A stretch of 64,000 nucleotides of DNA, taken from assembly GCA_025055115.1 (NCBI GenBank), contig JANWYJ010000089.1, positions 1-64,000 of the forward strand, written 5' to 3'. The position numbers and the translations under genes are program-made. This stretch comes from Gemmata sp. GTDB lineage: Bacteria; Planctomycetota; Planctomycetia; Gemmatales; Gemmataceae. Below, in pieces: positions 51,912-60,891 of this stretch. Each line of letters starts with the position of its first letter. Position 1 is the first letter of the stretch. A model generated the notes under the pieces. That model had not been told where the DNA came from. It ran no database searches and was given only the letters and a program-made list of their open reading frames with translations.

Positions 51912-52781
51912 ATGAAACCCATGCCGAAACGCGGGGAGCGCCCGCGGACCGCGATGACGCTGGTCGAGTTGCTTGTGGTGCTGGCGATTGCCGCGACCCT
52001 CGTCGCTCTCACCGGCGCTGCAGTGTATAAAACGGCTGAAGTTCAAAAGATGCGGGCCACCAAGAACCAACTGTTCAAACTGCAACAAAGCCTCGATGCC
52101 GAGTACGAACGGATCGTGAAACAATGTGAAGCCGATCAGCTCCAGGGGCGCGTCCCCCCGGAGGTTGTCGCCTACTGCGACAATGACCGCGAACGGATCC
52201 GCAGCGTTTGGACGGCGATGAAACTGCGGCAACACTTCCCTGATTCGTTCGCGGAAGCTACCAGCGGCTTTCAAATAGGGATTCCCCCCAATACCAATAT
52301 TTACACACTGCAACCCCTGGCGACCTTCGCCTCTCTGCAAGGGGTACCGAATCCGGACCCGGTCACCCAAAGCGCGGTCTTGCTCTACATCATTGTGGCC
52401 GAAAAAAGTGTCAGTGGCGGTGGGGCGATGGCTTCCTCCGCCGATGAATTGGGGCCGACCCGTGCCATCGCGCTGGGTAATCGAAACTTCCGCGTCTTTT
52501 TGGATGCTTACGAGAACCCCGTTGGCTTCCAGCGTTGGCGGCAAACCCCGGATGTGCAAACGCCTGACTATGTGGACGTGAAATCCAACTTCCACGACCC
52601 GCTCGACCCCACCGGCAAGATCAGCCAGTGGCCCGACGCCACCAAACGAAGCGCCATGAGCACGGGGTTGAGATTCAATAACCTGAACCGGCTGGCGACG
52701 GTGTTTTCGACGGGCAAAGACCGCAACTTCGGTACTGACGACGACCTGTACGGTTACGTTCTTCGGCGTCATGGGAAATAA
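51912..52781 (+). CDS. Pseudopilin (second of five)
   Basis: A 289-residue prepilin-like protein. The leader is basic (MKPMPKRGERPRTA) and the mature part begins MTLVELLVVLAIAATLVALT, with Glu at +5; as in the gene before, Ala occupies the position before the cut. The soluble part starts with a helix (MRATKNQLFKLQQSLDAEYE), typical of pseudopilins, and then extends beyond the length of ordinary GspG. The stop codon of the previous gene lies 18 bases upstream of its ATG, indicating one mRNA. Not assignable to G, H or I from sequence alone. Confidence 0.83.
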   Translation: MKPMPKRGERPRTAMTLVELLVVLAIAATLVALTGAAVYKTAEVQKMRATKNQLFKLQQSLDAEYERIVKQCEADQLQGRVPPEVVAYCDNDRERIRSVWTAMKLRQHFPDSFAEATSGFQIGIPPNTNIYTLQPLATFASLQGVPNPDPVTQSAVLLYIIVAEKSVSGGGAMASSADELGPTRAIALGNRNFRVFLDAYENPVGFQRWRQTPDVQTPDYVDVKSNFHDPLDPTGKISQWPDATKRSAMSTGLRFNNLNRLATVFSTGKDRNFGTDDDLYGYVLRRHGK

Positions 52782-52796
52782 CGAGGGTTTACCGCG

Positions 52797-53864
52797 ATGA
52801 ATCGGCCATATCCCCTCCCCCACCCCCGCGGTGTGACTCTGGTGGAACTGCTGGTCGTCATGTCGATTTTGGTCGGGCTGACGGCCCTAGCACTGATGCT
52901 ATTGCCCCAAGTCACCGATCAAGACCGCACTCTCAAAGCCACCGCGGAAGTGCAAGCGGCCCTCCGCAGCGCCCAGGCGATGGCCGCGACCGCCCGGCTG
53001 CCCCGCGGCGTTCGCTTCATCGCTCGCCCCAATAGCCTCATCGCCACCGAAATGCAGTATCTGGAAGCCCCCCCGGTACTGATTCCCGACCCCAAGGTGT
53101 TAGCCGATCCCAATGGACCCAATGGCCCGCGGGTCGAGTTCGTTTACGAACTGTACAACGGCAGCGAACCCAGCATCGATCCGGCTGCTCCCAGCCCCCC
53201 ACCCCCACCCCCGCCCGCAGGAACCGTCAAACGCCGCCATTGCTACATTGTGGGGCTAAACCCGGATCAACGCGCCCAGGTCGTCGAGAGTGGCACACTC
53301 GTGCTGCCCGTACTGGGGGCTTGGTCGCGGATTGAACGTGTAGGCCCCGGTCGCAACAATAACCCCAACGAAGTCGAAGTTCTTCTCCATGTTTACCCCG
53401 ACGTTCCGCTAGGCGTGGAGACAACCTACCGCACCTATCACTTTGGTATCTACGCGCCGCCCATTCCACTGATCGGCGAACCGCTTGTCCAACTGCCCGA
53501 AAACATCGGCGTGGATTTGGAAGTGAGCTATCCACCCGGACAACTCAATAAAAACTACGACATTATGTTCGCCCCCAGCGGGCAAACGGTCTTCACCGCG
53601 ACCACAGCGACCAGCGTTGGGACTCCAGCCAATACCAACATCTTCCTTTGGGTGCGCGATTACACCCAAGTGCCAGACATGCGGCCCAGTTCCATCTCTC
53701 CCCTCGTCTTTGATCCCATGAAATTCCGCCGCAGCGGCGAACAACAGATCGTCGGTATTCGCAACGGCTATGTCGGTACGGCCCCGGTCTTGTGGCCCAA
53801 CGACAACGGAACATACCCCCCCGGTCAAAATCCGTATTCGCTGGCCCAGCAGAAGCTGAAGTAA
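52797..53864 (+). CDS. Pseudopilin (third of five), GspH-like
   Basis: A 355-residue prepilin-like protein. Leader MNRPYPLPHPRG ends in Gly, the standard residue before cleavage; the mature start is VTLVELLVVMSILVGLTALA (Glu at +5). The soluble part opens TLKATAEVQAALRSAQAMAA followed by LPRGVRFI, which resembles the GspH helix pattern, and includes a Pro-rich loop (PSPPPPPPPAGTVKR) near residue 135. It begins 15 bases after the previous gene. Length is more than twice that of typical GspH, so the C-terminal two thirds is an unknown extension. Confidence 0.83.
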   Translation: MNRPYPLPHPRGVTLVELLVVMSILVGLTALALMLLPQVTDQDRTLKATAEVQAALRSAQAMAATARLPRGVRFIARPNSLIATEMQYLEAPPVLIPDPKVLADPNGPNGPRVEFVYELYNGSEPSIDPAAPSPPPPPPPAGTVKRRHCYIVGLNPDQRAQVVESGTLVLPVLGAWSRIERVGPGRNNNPNEVEVLLHVYPDVPLGVETTYRTYHFGIYAPPIPLIGEPLVQLPENIGVDLEVSYPPGQLNKNYDIMFAPSGQTVFTATTATSVGTPANTNIFLWVRDYTQVPDMRPSSISPLVFDPMKFRRSGEQQIVGIRNGYVGTAPVLWPNDNGTYPPGQNPYSLAQQKLK

Positions 53865-53952
53865 TCGTCACCGATTTTTGGGACTTCCCCCCGCGGAGCG
53901 TATGATGGCGCTGAACCGCGCCCCCTCCGTGGGGACCGCCTGAGGATAGCCG

Positions 53953-54951
53953 ATGATCCGCACGCGCACACTTCACCGCCCCGGCTCCTCCCTCATGGAG
54001 GTGCTCGTTGCCTTTGGGATACTCGGGATCGCCGTGACCAGCGTCATTACGCTGTTTCCGTTCTCCGCGCTGACGATCGGTCAAGCCCTCCGCGACGACC
54101 GCACCACCACCTGTGCTGCTATTGCCGAAGGCCAAATTCGCGACATTCACCGTCGTTACGTCGTGGAAAAGGGGGATCAGACGACAGAGCCTTACTATCA
54201 TTTCATGGATAATCCCTTTTATCCCCAGATTCCTCCCCAGACAGAACCTTGTCAGCCCATCGGCCGCGACTCCACGGAACCGAGCTATCCGGTTTACGTC
54301 GATCCGATGGGCGTGGTGGCAGGCCGCGGCCTGTTCGTTGGCGATTCGAGTGAAACGAGAATTCCGCGGGTTGATCTGCAAATTCTGCGCCTGGGAGGAG
54401 TTACCCACCCCACGATGGCGCTACGGTACTGTAGCTTGCTCGATAGCCTGTCGTTCAACGATGACGGCGTGGTGGAACCAGCCCCCGATATGCGGGAACT
54501 GCGCTATAACTGGGCATGGATGCTGCAACGCCCCATCAACCGCGACCGCCACAACATCCGCGTTCAGGTGGTGGTGTACAACAACCGCGCCCACCTGTAC
54601 CGACCGCCGGGCAGCGAAGCTGTTGTAGCCGCCGACTTCACACCCGGACAAACGGCGATTGTAAACGTTCCGCGTGGGGCGGATGTCCGCAAAGGGAGTT
54701 GGGTTCTCGATGCCACCGTCGTGGGGACCGAATCAACCCCCAATGGTCCCGCGCCCCGTCTCATCCGCAATGGCGAATTTTACCGGGTGCTCAGCGTGAC
54801 CGAGGTGAATGGGACACTCGCCCTGGAAGTCCACAAGCCGATCAGCCGGGCCGATGGGGGGGCTTTACCCTATCGTGGAACGCTGGTCACCCTGCCGGGG
54901 GTCGCGGATGTGTTCGAAATCGCCCCACTGACCGGGCGGACCGGGCCTTAG
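53953..54951 (+). CDS. Pseudopilin (fourth of five), GspI/PilV-like
   Basis: A 332-residue prepilin-like protein. Leader MIRTRTLHRPG, then SSLMEVLVAFGILGIAVTSV (Glu at +5). The SLMEVLVA-type helix and the following region resemble GspI/PilV minor pseudopilins. The soluble region contains strand-rich stretches (GTVVRGLFV-like, LQILRLGG, RPINRDRHNIRVQVVVYNNR). It starts about 90 bases after the third pseudopilin with the short gap containing no gene. Partner proteins should be the neighbouring J- and K-like proteins, which cap the pseudopilus in known systems. Confidence 0.83.
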   Translation: MIRTRTLHRPGSSLMEVLVAFGILGIAVTSVITLFPFSALTIGQALRDDRTTTCAAIAEGQIRDIHRRYVVEKGDQTTEPYYHFMDNPFYPQIPPQTEPCQPIGRDSTEPSYPVYVDPMGVVAGRGLFVGDSSETRIPRVDLQILRLGGVTHPTMALRYCSLLDSLSFNDDGVVEPAPDMRELRYNWAWMLQRPINRDRHNIRVQVVVYNNRAHLYRPPGSEAVVAADFTPGQTAIVNVPRGADVRKGSWVLDATVVGTESTPNGPAPRLIRNGEFYRVLSVTEVNGTLALEVHKPISRADGGALPYRGTLVTLPGVADVFEIAPLTGRTGP

Positions 54952-55014
54952 GGTGATAGCAATATAAACCCTTTGATGAAAAATACTTACGGCTTGCCAA
55001 CACTGAGGTGAGCG

Positions 55015-56076
55015 ATGCGCACCACACACCTTCTCCGCCTCCGCTGCGGGGTGACACTCGTAGAATTGATGGTCGCTTCGGCCATGTGCATCATGGGCAT
55101 GTGGCTCTTGACATGGCTGTATCAGCAAGGCTTGGAAAGCTTCCGGCAGGCGCGGGCCCAAGCGGAATTGATGGCCGGCGAACGGACCGTCATCACCCTG
55201 CTGACCCGCGACTTGAAACAGAACATGTTCTTGAGCGAGGATAACAAACCCAACCAGGGCCGGCGTTTGAGCGACCAAACCCTCGGGCTGCTCGATGGCA
55301 CCTACACGTCGCCGCAAGGTGGCTACTTCCACGCCCGTAGCACCCGCCCAGGCCAAACGGAAGCCATCGATGCCGAGGGTTTTGAGTCCGTCCGCTGTGT
55401 CGATCATTATCTGGCCTTCACGGCGATCCTGCCGGGGGGAGCCAATCATCAGCAATTCGGGGCCGAATTGCTTCCCGGCGGTCCCCAAGTGTTTGGAACC
55501 GCCGCCGAAATCCTGTATTTCCTGGTCCCCAGTGGTCAGACGCCTGGTGGGACACCACTTTTTAACCTCTATCGCCAACAGCGACTGGTCGCTAACTCCA
55601 CAGACGACGCTACCTTCTTCAACCGAAAAATTGCCGGTTTACTGCAAACCGTCGGGCCACTGCCACTGCCAGACGCACGTAGCGCCCTGAGTGAAAGTCT
55701 AGCTCTCAAGCCTCTGCCGAGCATGGAAATTGCGACTCTGCGTGACCTCGCCAATCCCACATTGCGGCGCCTCCCGTATCAGCCACTTGCGCCGACCTCG
55801 TTCCGCTATGGTGAAGACCTGCTGATGTCCAACGTGTTGTCGTTCGAAGTGAAATTCACCGGACCACGGCGGGTGTTGGGGTCAAACATCGAATGGCCCA
55901 CACCGCCGGAGCGGAACACGGACTATCCGTATGATTTCCTCCCGGGGGATGGGGAATTCGATACCCAGGCGAACCCTGTCAAGCCGTTGCGCATCACTGG
56001 GGTGCAAATCCGCCTGCGGGCGTACGAACCGCAAACCCGTGTGACTCGGCAAACCACAGTTGTCATCGACCTCTAA
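55015..56076 (+). CDS. Pseudopilin (fifth of five), GspJ-like
   Basis: A 353-residue prepilin-like protein. Leader MRTTHLLRLRCG (ending Gly), then VTLVELMVASAMCIMGMWLL (Glu at +5). The rest, with RAQAELMAGERTVITLLTRD followed by LKQNMFLSE, matches the start of GspJ-like proteins (QAR-x(3)-D-LKR), and it ends with VQIRLRAYEPQTRVTRQTTV, a typical strand pattern. The length is about 1.5 times GspJ. It precedes the giant GspK-like gene by 57 bases. Confidence 0.84.
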   Translation: MRTTHLLRLRCGVTLVELMVASAMCIMGMWLLTWLYQQGLESFRQARAQAELMAGERTVITLLTRDLKQNMFLSEDNKPNQGRRLSDQTLGLLDGTYTSPQGGYFHARSTRPGQTEAIDAEGFESVRCVDHYLAFTAILPGGANHQQFGAELLPGGPQVFGTAAEILYFLVPSGQTPGGTPLFNLYRQQRLVANSTDDATFFNRKIAGLLQTVGPLPLPDARSALSESLALKPLPSMEIATLRDLANPTLRRLPYQPLAPTSFRYGEDLLMSNVLSFEVKFTGPRRVLGSNIEWPTPPERNTDYPYDFLPGDGEFDTQANPVKPLRITGVQIRLRAYEPQTRVTRQTTVVIDL

Positions 56077-56133
56077 GCCGTGGGGCCGCAGGGGCGGCCC
56101 GGCTTTTCATCCATTCGCTTGGAGAATTCCCCC

Positions 56134-59100
56134 ATGTTCCGGCCACTGGTGCGTTCCTACCGTCTAGCTCCGCGCCGCGGCACAAGCTTCATCCTCATCG
56201 TTGTCGCGATGGTGGCTCTGTTTGCGGCGGTCGGCACGGCCTACGCGCTGTTTGCCCTGCGTGAAGCCAAACTGGCGCTTCTGCGCAAAGATGCGATGGG
56301 GGCCGCCGGGAGTTCCCAACTCACTCCCCCCGACCCCACCGCGACCATCAACCGCTTCCTCGGCACGCTCCTTTTCGATGCCGACTATAACGATGTCACC
56401 AACGGGCTGCGGGGCCACAGCCTGGCTCGCTCCATGTACGGCTACGATGCCCTCAACCCCTTCAACACCATCCCCTGGAACGGTGTCGGCGTCTTCCATG
56501 AAGCCAATCCCTATGGCGATCGGGCTAGGCAGGTCAATTACACCCTCGTGCGCATCGGCGGTAACCCCGGTAACCCCGTGCTGCTCGACCCCGAATATAC
56601 CGGCCAACGCGGCTTCGATAACAACGGCAATCCGCTCCCCTTCGATCCTACAAGCCGCATCTACATCGGCAAAAACGCTGGCTACAGCTACCCGGACATG
56701 AAAGATTTCTTCGCAGCGCAGGTCGATGCCGCCACCGGGCGCGTGCTGGTGCCGTCGTTCTACCGAGCGTGGCAATTCGGGTCACTCAACCCCACTAATA
56801 ACCCGAACGACCCCAATTTTAACCCGAACTGGACAAACCCCAATGGCCGATTGCTCACTCTGCGCCCCCGCCCCGCAGAACACCCCCAGTTCCCCCGCGT
56901 GCCTGCCAATGCCGATGGGACTTTCACCGGGGATGTCAAGAACCTGGTCGGTGCCCCCGGCGGCAACGACAGCCTCTGGATCGATATCGGGGCACCGGTG
57001 ATAAAGCTGGCCAACGGGAAGCGGATCAAACCCCTCGTCGCCCCGCTGATCTTCCCACTCAATGGGCTTTTCAACGGCAGCGTTCACGGTAACCTTTACG
57101 GCACGGAAGGCACGCATGTGTCGTACAGCGGTTTTGGCCCGTGGGAAGTGAATATCGGCCCTCTTGTAGCACTCGAAACCGAACGGCAACAGTTGATCAG
57201 CCTGCGCGGCCTGCCCCAGCAACGCAATGGTCTCTTGACGTCGCGAGCGTTTGACCCGTACACGGCCGGGCGGCCGATACCCAACTCCGCACCCGTCGCC
57301 TGGCAGCCAGCGAACAATGCATCTATCGCCTATCCGAGCGGCAACAATATCACCGGCTTGCCCACATTCGTCAGCATGCAATTCGATAATAGCGCCCTAC
57401 CGAATCACCCGTCGCTCTTCAACGCCAACGAATGGCCGGGAACCGTACCGTCCGGCTGGGGCAATAACCCGCGTGTATACCCCCTGCCTGATATCAAGCG
57501 CTTCCATGCCGGCTATGCCCTCACCCCCGATTGGTATGCCCAAGCCGAGATGGCCACGCGAGCACCCACGACGTTGAAAGGCGTGATGCCATTCACAGTG
57601 GCGACCGAGCAAACCACCGCCTTGGGTTATCGGCTCGACCCGGCTCATGGCCGCCGCGGATTACTCACCTCCTTGAGTTTCGATCTGGACCGGCCGAAAC
57701 TGACACCCAGCTTCTTGCAAGGCACACTCATTCTCCGCAACAACGAACGAAAACCCCACCCCGCCACGGTGGGGGAATATCCCGCTCCACAAGCCATCGA
57801 CCCCAATACCAGCGACTTCGCCGGGCCAGCACGCTGGACCAATATCCGTGCAGCCCTCGGCGCAATCGACCTCAACCGACCGCTGACCGACTACCGAAAT
57901 CCGAACAGTCTCAACGCCCCGCTGACACCCAATAACCTCGGCAATGTTGTTCAAGCCGACAACGACCGCCGCAAGTTCGCCCACGATATCTTCCTCCGCC
58001 TCGCCGTAGCCACCGGTGCAGCCATCACGATCAACCCCCAGGCCACAGAATATCCACAGTATCAATACGCGCTTCCACCCAATATCACGCCGGAGCAATT
58101 CAACGCCCTGCGGTATTTGGCGCAATTGGCCGTCAATATCGTCGATTACATCGACAACGACGATATCGCCACGATGTTCGTCTGGAACCCGGTCAATGGC
58201 AATCCGAACGATGCGGCCAACTTCGAGCCAGCCAATATTGGGAATCATGTGGTCTTTGGAGTCGAGAAGCCGCGGTTGGTGATCAATGAAGTGTATAGCG
58301 AAATCACCAACGACCCGGCCGACCCGGTCGAAGAGCCGGATGGGATGGGCGGCAAACGCCCGCTGCGGGCCGATGCCCGGGCGCACGTCCGCTTCTGGGC
58401 CGAATTGCTCAACCCCACTTCCAACATGGGTCCCAACAGCCCCTTGGGTACCGGCGGTGTGCCATTGAGTGCCTACCGCCTCGAAATCGCGCGGGCCACA
58501 CGCGGTGCCGACGATCTGGCCTCGTTCCTCAACAACCACGCCAATGTCACTGGTGGCTTTGCCATGGGCTTGCTGCCGGACATTGCTTACAACCTTCCCG
58601 ATCTGCCCGCGGGCGGATTGGTTCAGCCCAATAACGGTGTCTACGATCCTCTCGGTAATCCGGCCAACGGGGTCGTCCTTCTGGGACCGACTGTGACTAA
58701 TCCCAAGCCCAGTGAGTTCCAACCGAACACCATGCTCCCACCGTGGCAGAACATGATTCTTGCCCCGGCCCCGCCGGCGGCTCCGCCTGCCGGTCCCTCC
58801 AACGGCATGGCCTACACAATGCCGATGCCGGCCGTCGCACAATTATCGAGTCCGGAACTCAAGCGGCATGTGGTCCTCCTCCGCCGCCGGGCCAACCCGT
58901 ATTTACCGGAAGGCCCCACCAACCCCTACATCACGGTCGACAAAATGGACTTTGTTCCGGCATTCGATGCCGTCACCCGGGCCGCCAATCAGAGCGAACC
59001 GCGGGCGGCCCGGGCGATGATGAATGCCGACGGCTACGATCCCATCGGCGAACGCTTCGCCATCGGCAAAGTTCAACCTTACGCCGGCCTGTCGGTCGCC

Positions 59101-60615
59101 ACGGTCACTCCTGGCGCCGGGAATTACAACCAATACTCTTTCCCCGCGTCGATGGTGTTGCCGCAGCGGGTACCCCATGCCAACGAACCGAACCACACTT
59201 TGGGTCGCCACAACGGGGTTGCGCTTGGAGGCCCACCGGTTGCCAGTTACGTGGCCACACCTGCTCCGCAACTGGCCAATGGCGAAACCCTCAAAACGCC
59301 CTTCGATTGGTTCGTTCACCTGGACCGGCCGCTGGTGAATCCCCTCGAACTGTTGGATGTCCGCGACTCCAAGCCGCACATGGTCACCACGGAGTTCGTG
59401 CAGGTGAACCCCAACCCGGGCAGCCAACCTCTGACCTATGATGCCGGCCTGGTGCGCTGGTATGGCCCCTTGCCCGGCGACCCGCAGCCCACGGTGATGT
59501 TCCGCGCTCTAGAAATGCTGAGTGTGAAATCCCACATCGCCGGTGTGCCCCACGGCGGCCGCGTGCCGGGTCGAATCAACCTCAACGCGGTGACCGACAA
59601 GCGGATTCTGCAGGGCCTATTCGACCCGCAACCGGGCAACAACTTCGACCAAGCCCACTACCTCACACCACAAGTGTGGCAACAATGGTTCGCCAGCCGC
59701 AGCGGTGTTCAAACCGTCAACCTACCCGATGGGACACCGGTTGAAGTTGCCGCACCGGCCGGCCCCAGCGTGTATGACGATGCCGCCGGTTCCAGTCGGC
59801 CGTTCCTATCCTTCGGTGTTCCGCTGGCAGGCCCCAACGGCATGGCCTTCCGGACTGGCAGCAACATCGAGCATACCATCTTCCGCCATCCATCGGGCAA
59901 CAACGCAGGGCCGCGGCCTTTGCTGTTTGCTCATCGCAACAGCAAAGGGCCAGGTGGTACCAACTACAGTGCCGCCCAACCCGATGGGCCACTCCACGCC
60001 CAAGCTGAACCGGTGCGCAAAATCATCAACAACATCACCACGGTGAACCATCAATATGTGGTGCTGGTGACGATCGGCTACTTTGACGTGGTCGCGGATA
60101 CTCTGGCCAACGGTGAACCCGGTCCGCAGTTGGGGGCCGAAGCTTTCATCAATGTTCCCGGCGACATGCGGCAGAAGTTCATCGCGGTCGTGGATATGAC
60201 GAAGATGGCTTTGGACGCAACAGCCAATACCGCGGCCACCGTTACACCCTTCTTCACCTGTCTGGAAGCAACCACACGCCTTACACCCAATGGCATCGGT
60301 ACGCTGCAGATGGATTTCGCAGGCTACGATCCCACCCCCCCTAATCCCACGTTGTATATTGCATCCGATGGGCAATTGGTACCGATTCGCGCCGGCACCC
60401 CACTTGTGCTGGGCTACGGCAGCGAGCAGCAAGTGGTGACCGTGACGTCGGTGGATGGACCAGGCCTGGTAACGGTGGCCGGACTGACCCATACCGCGTG
60501 GGCCGGAACGTGTGTGTCCAATGTGCGGCCCGGCTATCCGGGGCCGCAACCCGGCTTCCGCTTCGATGACCCGAAGTACAAGCCGGTTGTTCCTTATATT
60601 GAACGACTACGCTAA
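56134..60615 (+). CDS. Giant GspK/PilX-like minor pseudopilin
   Basis: A 1493-residue protein, about five times normal GspK length. Its N-terminus, YRLAPRRGTSFILIVVAMVA, is prepilin-like (Gly before a hydrophobic helix) but lacks the +5 Glu, as is normal for GspK and PilX. At about residue 1146 it has GRINLNAVTDKRILQGLF, resembling the INLNTA...L motif of GspK. The rest is Pro/Asn-rich and beta-rich, without a recognised domain. It is the last gene of the cluster, 57 bases after the J-like gene. The start at 56134 has GGAG upstream. The stop lies in a 24-base tandem repeat. Confidence 0.8.
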   Translation: MFRPLVRSYRLAPRRGTSFILIVVAMVALFAAVGTAYALFALREAKLALLRKDAMGAAGSSQLTPPDPTATINRFLGTLLFDADYNDVTNGLRGHSLARSMYGYDALNPFNTIPWNGVGVFHEANPYGDRARQVNYTLVRIGGNPGNPVLLDPEYTGQRGFDNNGNPLPFDPTSRIYIGKNAGYSYPDMKDFFAAQVDAATGRVLVPSFYRAWQFGSLNPTNNPNDPNFNPNWTNPNGRLLTLRPRPAEHPQFPRVPANADGTFTGDVKNLVGAPGGNDSLWIDIGAPVIKLANGKRIKPLVAPLIFPLNGLFNGSVHGNLYGTEGTHVSYSGFGPWEVNIGPLVALETERQQLISLRGLPQQRNGLLTSRAFDPYTAGRPIPNSAPVAWQPANNASIAYPSGNNITGLPTFVSMQFDNSALPNHPSLFNANEWPGTVPSGWGNNPRVYPLPDIKRFHAGYALTPDWYAQAEMATRAPTTLKGVMPFTVATEQTTALGYRLDPAHGRRGLLTSLSFDLDRPKLTPSFLQGTLILRNNERKPHPATVGEYPAPQAIDPNTSDFAGPARWTNIRAALGAIDLNRPLTDYRNPNSLNAPLTPNNLGNVVQADNDRRKFAHDIFLRLAVATGAAITINPQATEYPQYQYALPPNITPEQFNALRYLAQLAVNIVDYIDNDDIATMFVWNPVNGNPNDAANFEPANIGNHVVFGVEKPRLVINEVYSEITNDPADPVEEPDGMGGKRPLRADARAHVRFWAELLNPTSNMGPNSPLGTGGVPLSAYRLEIARATRGADDLASFLNNHANVTGGFAMGLLPDIAYNLPDLPAGGLVQPNNGVYDPLGNPANGVVLLGPTVTNPKPSEFQPNTMLPPWQNMILAPAPPAAPPAGPSNGMAYTMPMPAVAQLSSPELKRHVVLLRRRANPYLPEGPTNPYITVDKMDFVPAFDAVTRAANQSEPRAARAMMNADGYDPIGERFAIGKVQPYAGLSVATVTPGAGNYNQYSFPASMVLPQRVPHANEPNHTLGRHNGVALGGPPVASYVATPAPQLANGETLKTPFDWFVHLDRPLVNPLELLDVRDSKPHMVTTEFVQVNPNPGSQPLTYDAGLVRWYGPLPGDPQPTVMFRALEMLSVKSHIAGVPHGGRVPGRINLNAVTDKRILQGLFDPQPGNNFDQAHYLTPQVWQQWFASRSGVQTVNLPDGTPVEVAAPAGPSVYDDAAGSSRPFLSFGVPLAGPNGMAFRTGSNIEHTIFRHPSGNNAGPRPLLFAHRNSKGPGGTNYSAAQPDGPLHAQAEPVRKIINNITTVNHQYVVLVTIGYFDVVADTLANGEPGPQLGAEAFINVPGDMRQKFIAVVDMTKMALDATANTAATVTPFFTCLEATTRLTPNGIGTLQMDFAGYDPTPPNPTLYIASDGQLVPIRAGTPLVLGYGSEQQVVTVTSVDGPGLVTVAGLTHTAWAGTCVSNVRPGYPGPQPGFRFDDPKYKPVVPYIERLR

Positions 60616-60646
60616 GTTCATTTTGAACGACTACGCTAAGTTCATT
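60599..60646. repeat. 24-base perfect duplication of the gene end and stop
   Basis: Two perfect tandem copies of a 24-base unit (core GAACGACTACGCTAAGTTCA) at 60599-60622 and 60623-60646. The first includes the last codons and TAA (60613-60615) of the giant pseudopilin. The second repeats them in the same frame, providing a backup stop. Confidence 0.95.
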
Positions 60647-60660
60647 AGCAACAATACCTT

Positions 60661-60697
60661 GCGGCGAGTCGCCACCCGGCTCGCCGCGTTTTTTTTT
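60661..60697 (+). terminator. Strong intrinsic terminator of the pilus/secretion cluster
   Basis: A perfect 8-bp GC-rich stem, GCGGCGAG (60661-60668) with CTCGCCGC (60680-60687), an 11-base loop, then G and nine T residues (60689-60697). It is the clearest terminator in the window and marks the end of the cluster transcript. Confidence 0.95.
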
Positions 60698-60743
60698 CGA
60701 TCTTCCACCCGTGCATTCTTCGATCTTCCACCCGTGCATTCTG
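60698..60743. repeat. 23-base tandem duplication upstream of mfd
   Basis: Two copies of a 23-base unit (core TCTTCCACCCGTGCATTCT), 60698-60720 and 60721-60743, one base different. The unit starts directly after the T-run of the terminator. A looser GCTGGCGTC duplication follows near 60838-60862. Confidence 0.92.
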
Positions 60744-60891
60744 ACCCGCGTCGTGACCGACGATTCCGCGGCCCACCACGGCTATCCCTGGGGTGTTGGT
60801 CGCGGGATGCTCTCCTGTTCGTCCATGGCGGCGTTGCGCTGGCGTCATAGTTCCGCTGGCGTCGTAAAATGACGGCAGAAGGAGATGGGTC

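Noticed and set aside
57661-58842. 393-residue minus-strand open frame
   Set aside because: Antisense to the giant GspK-like gene; no motif or start signal.
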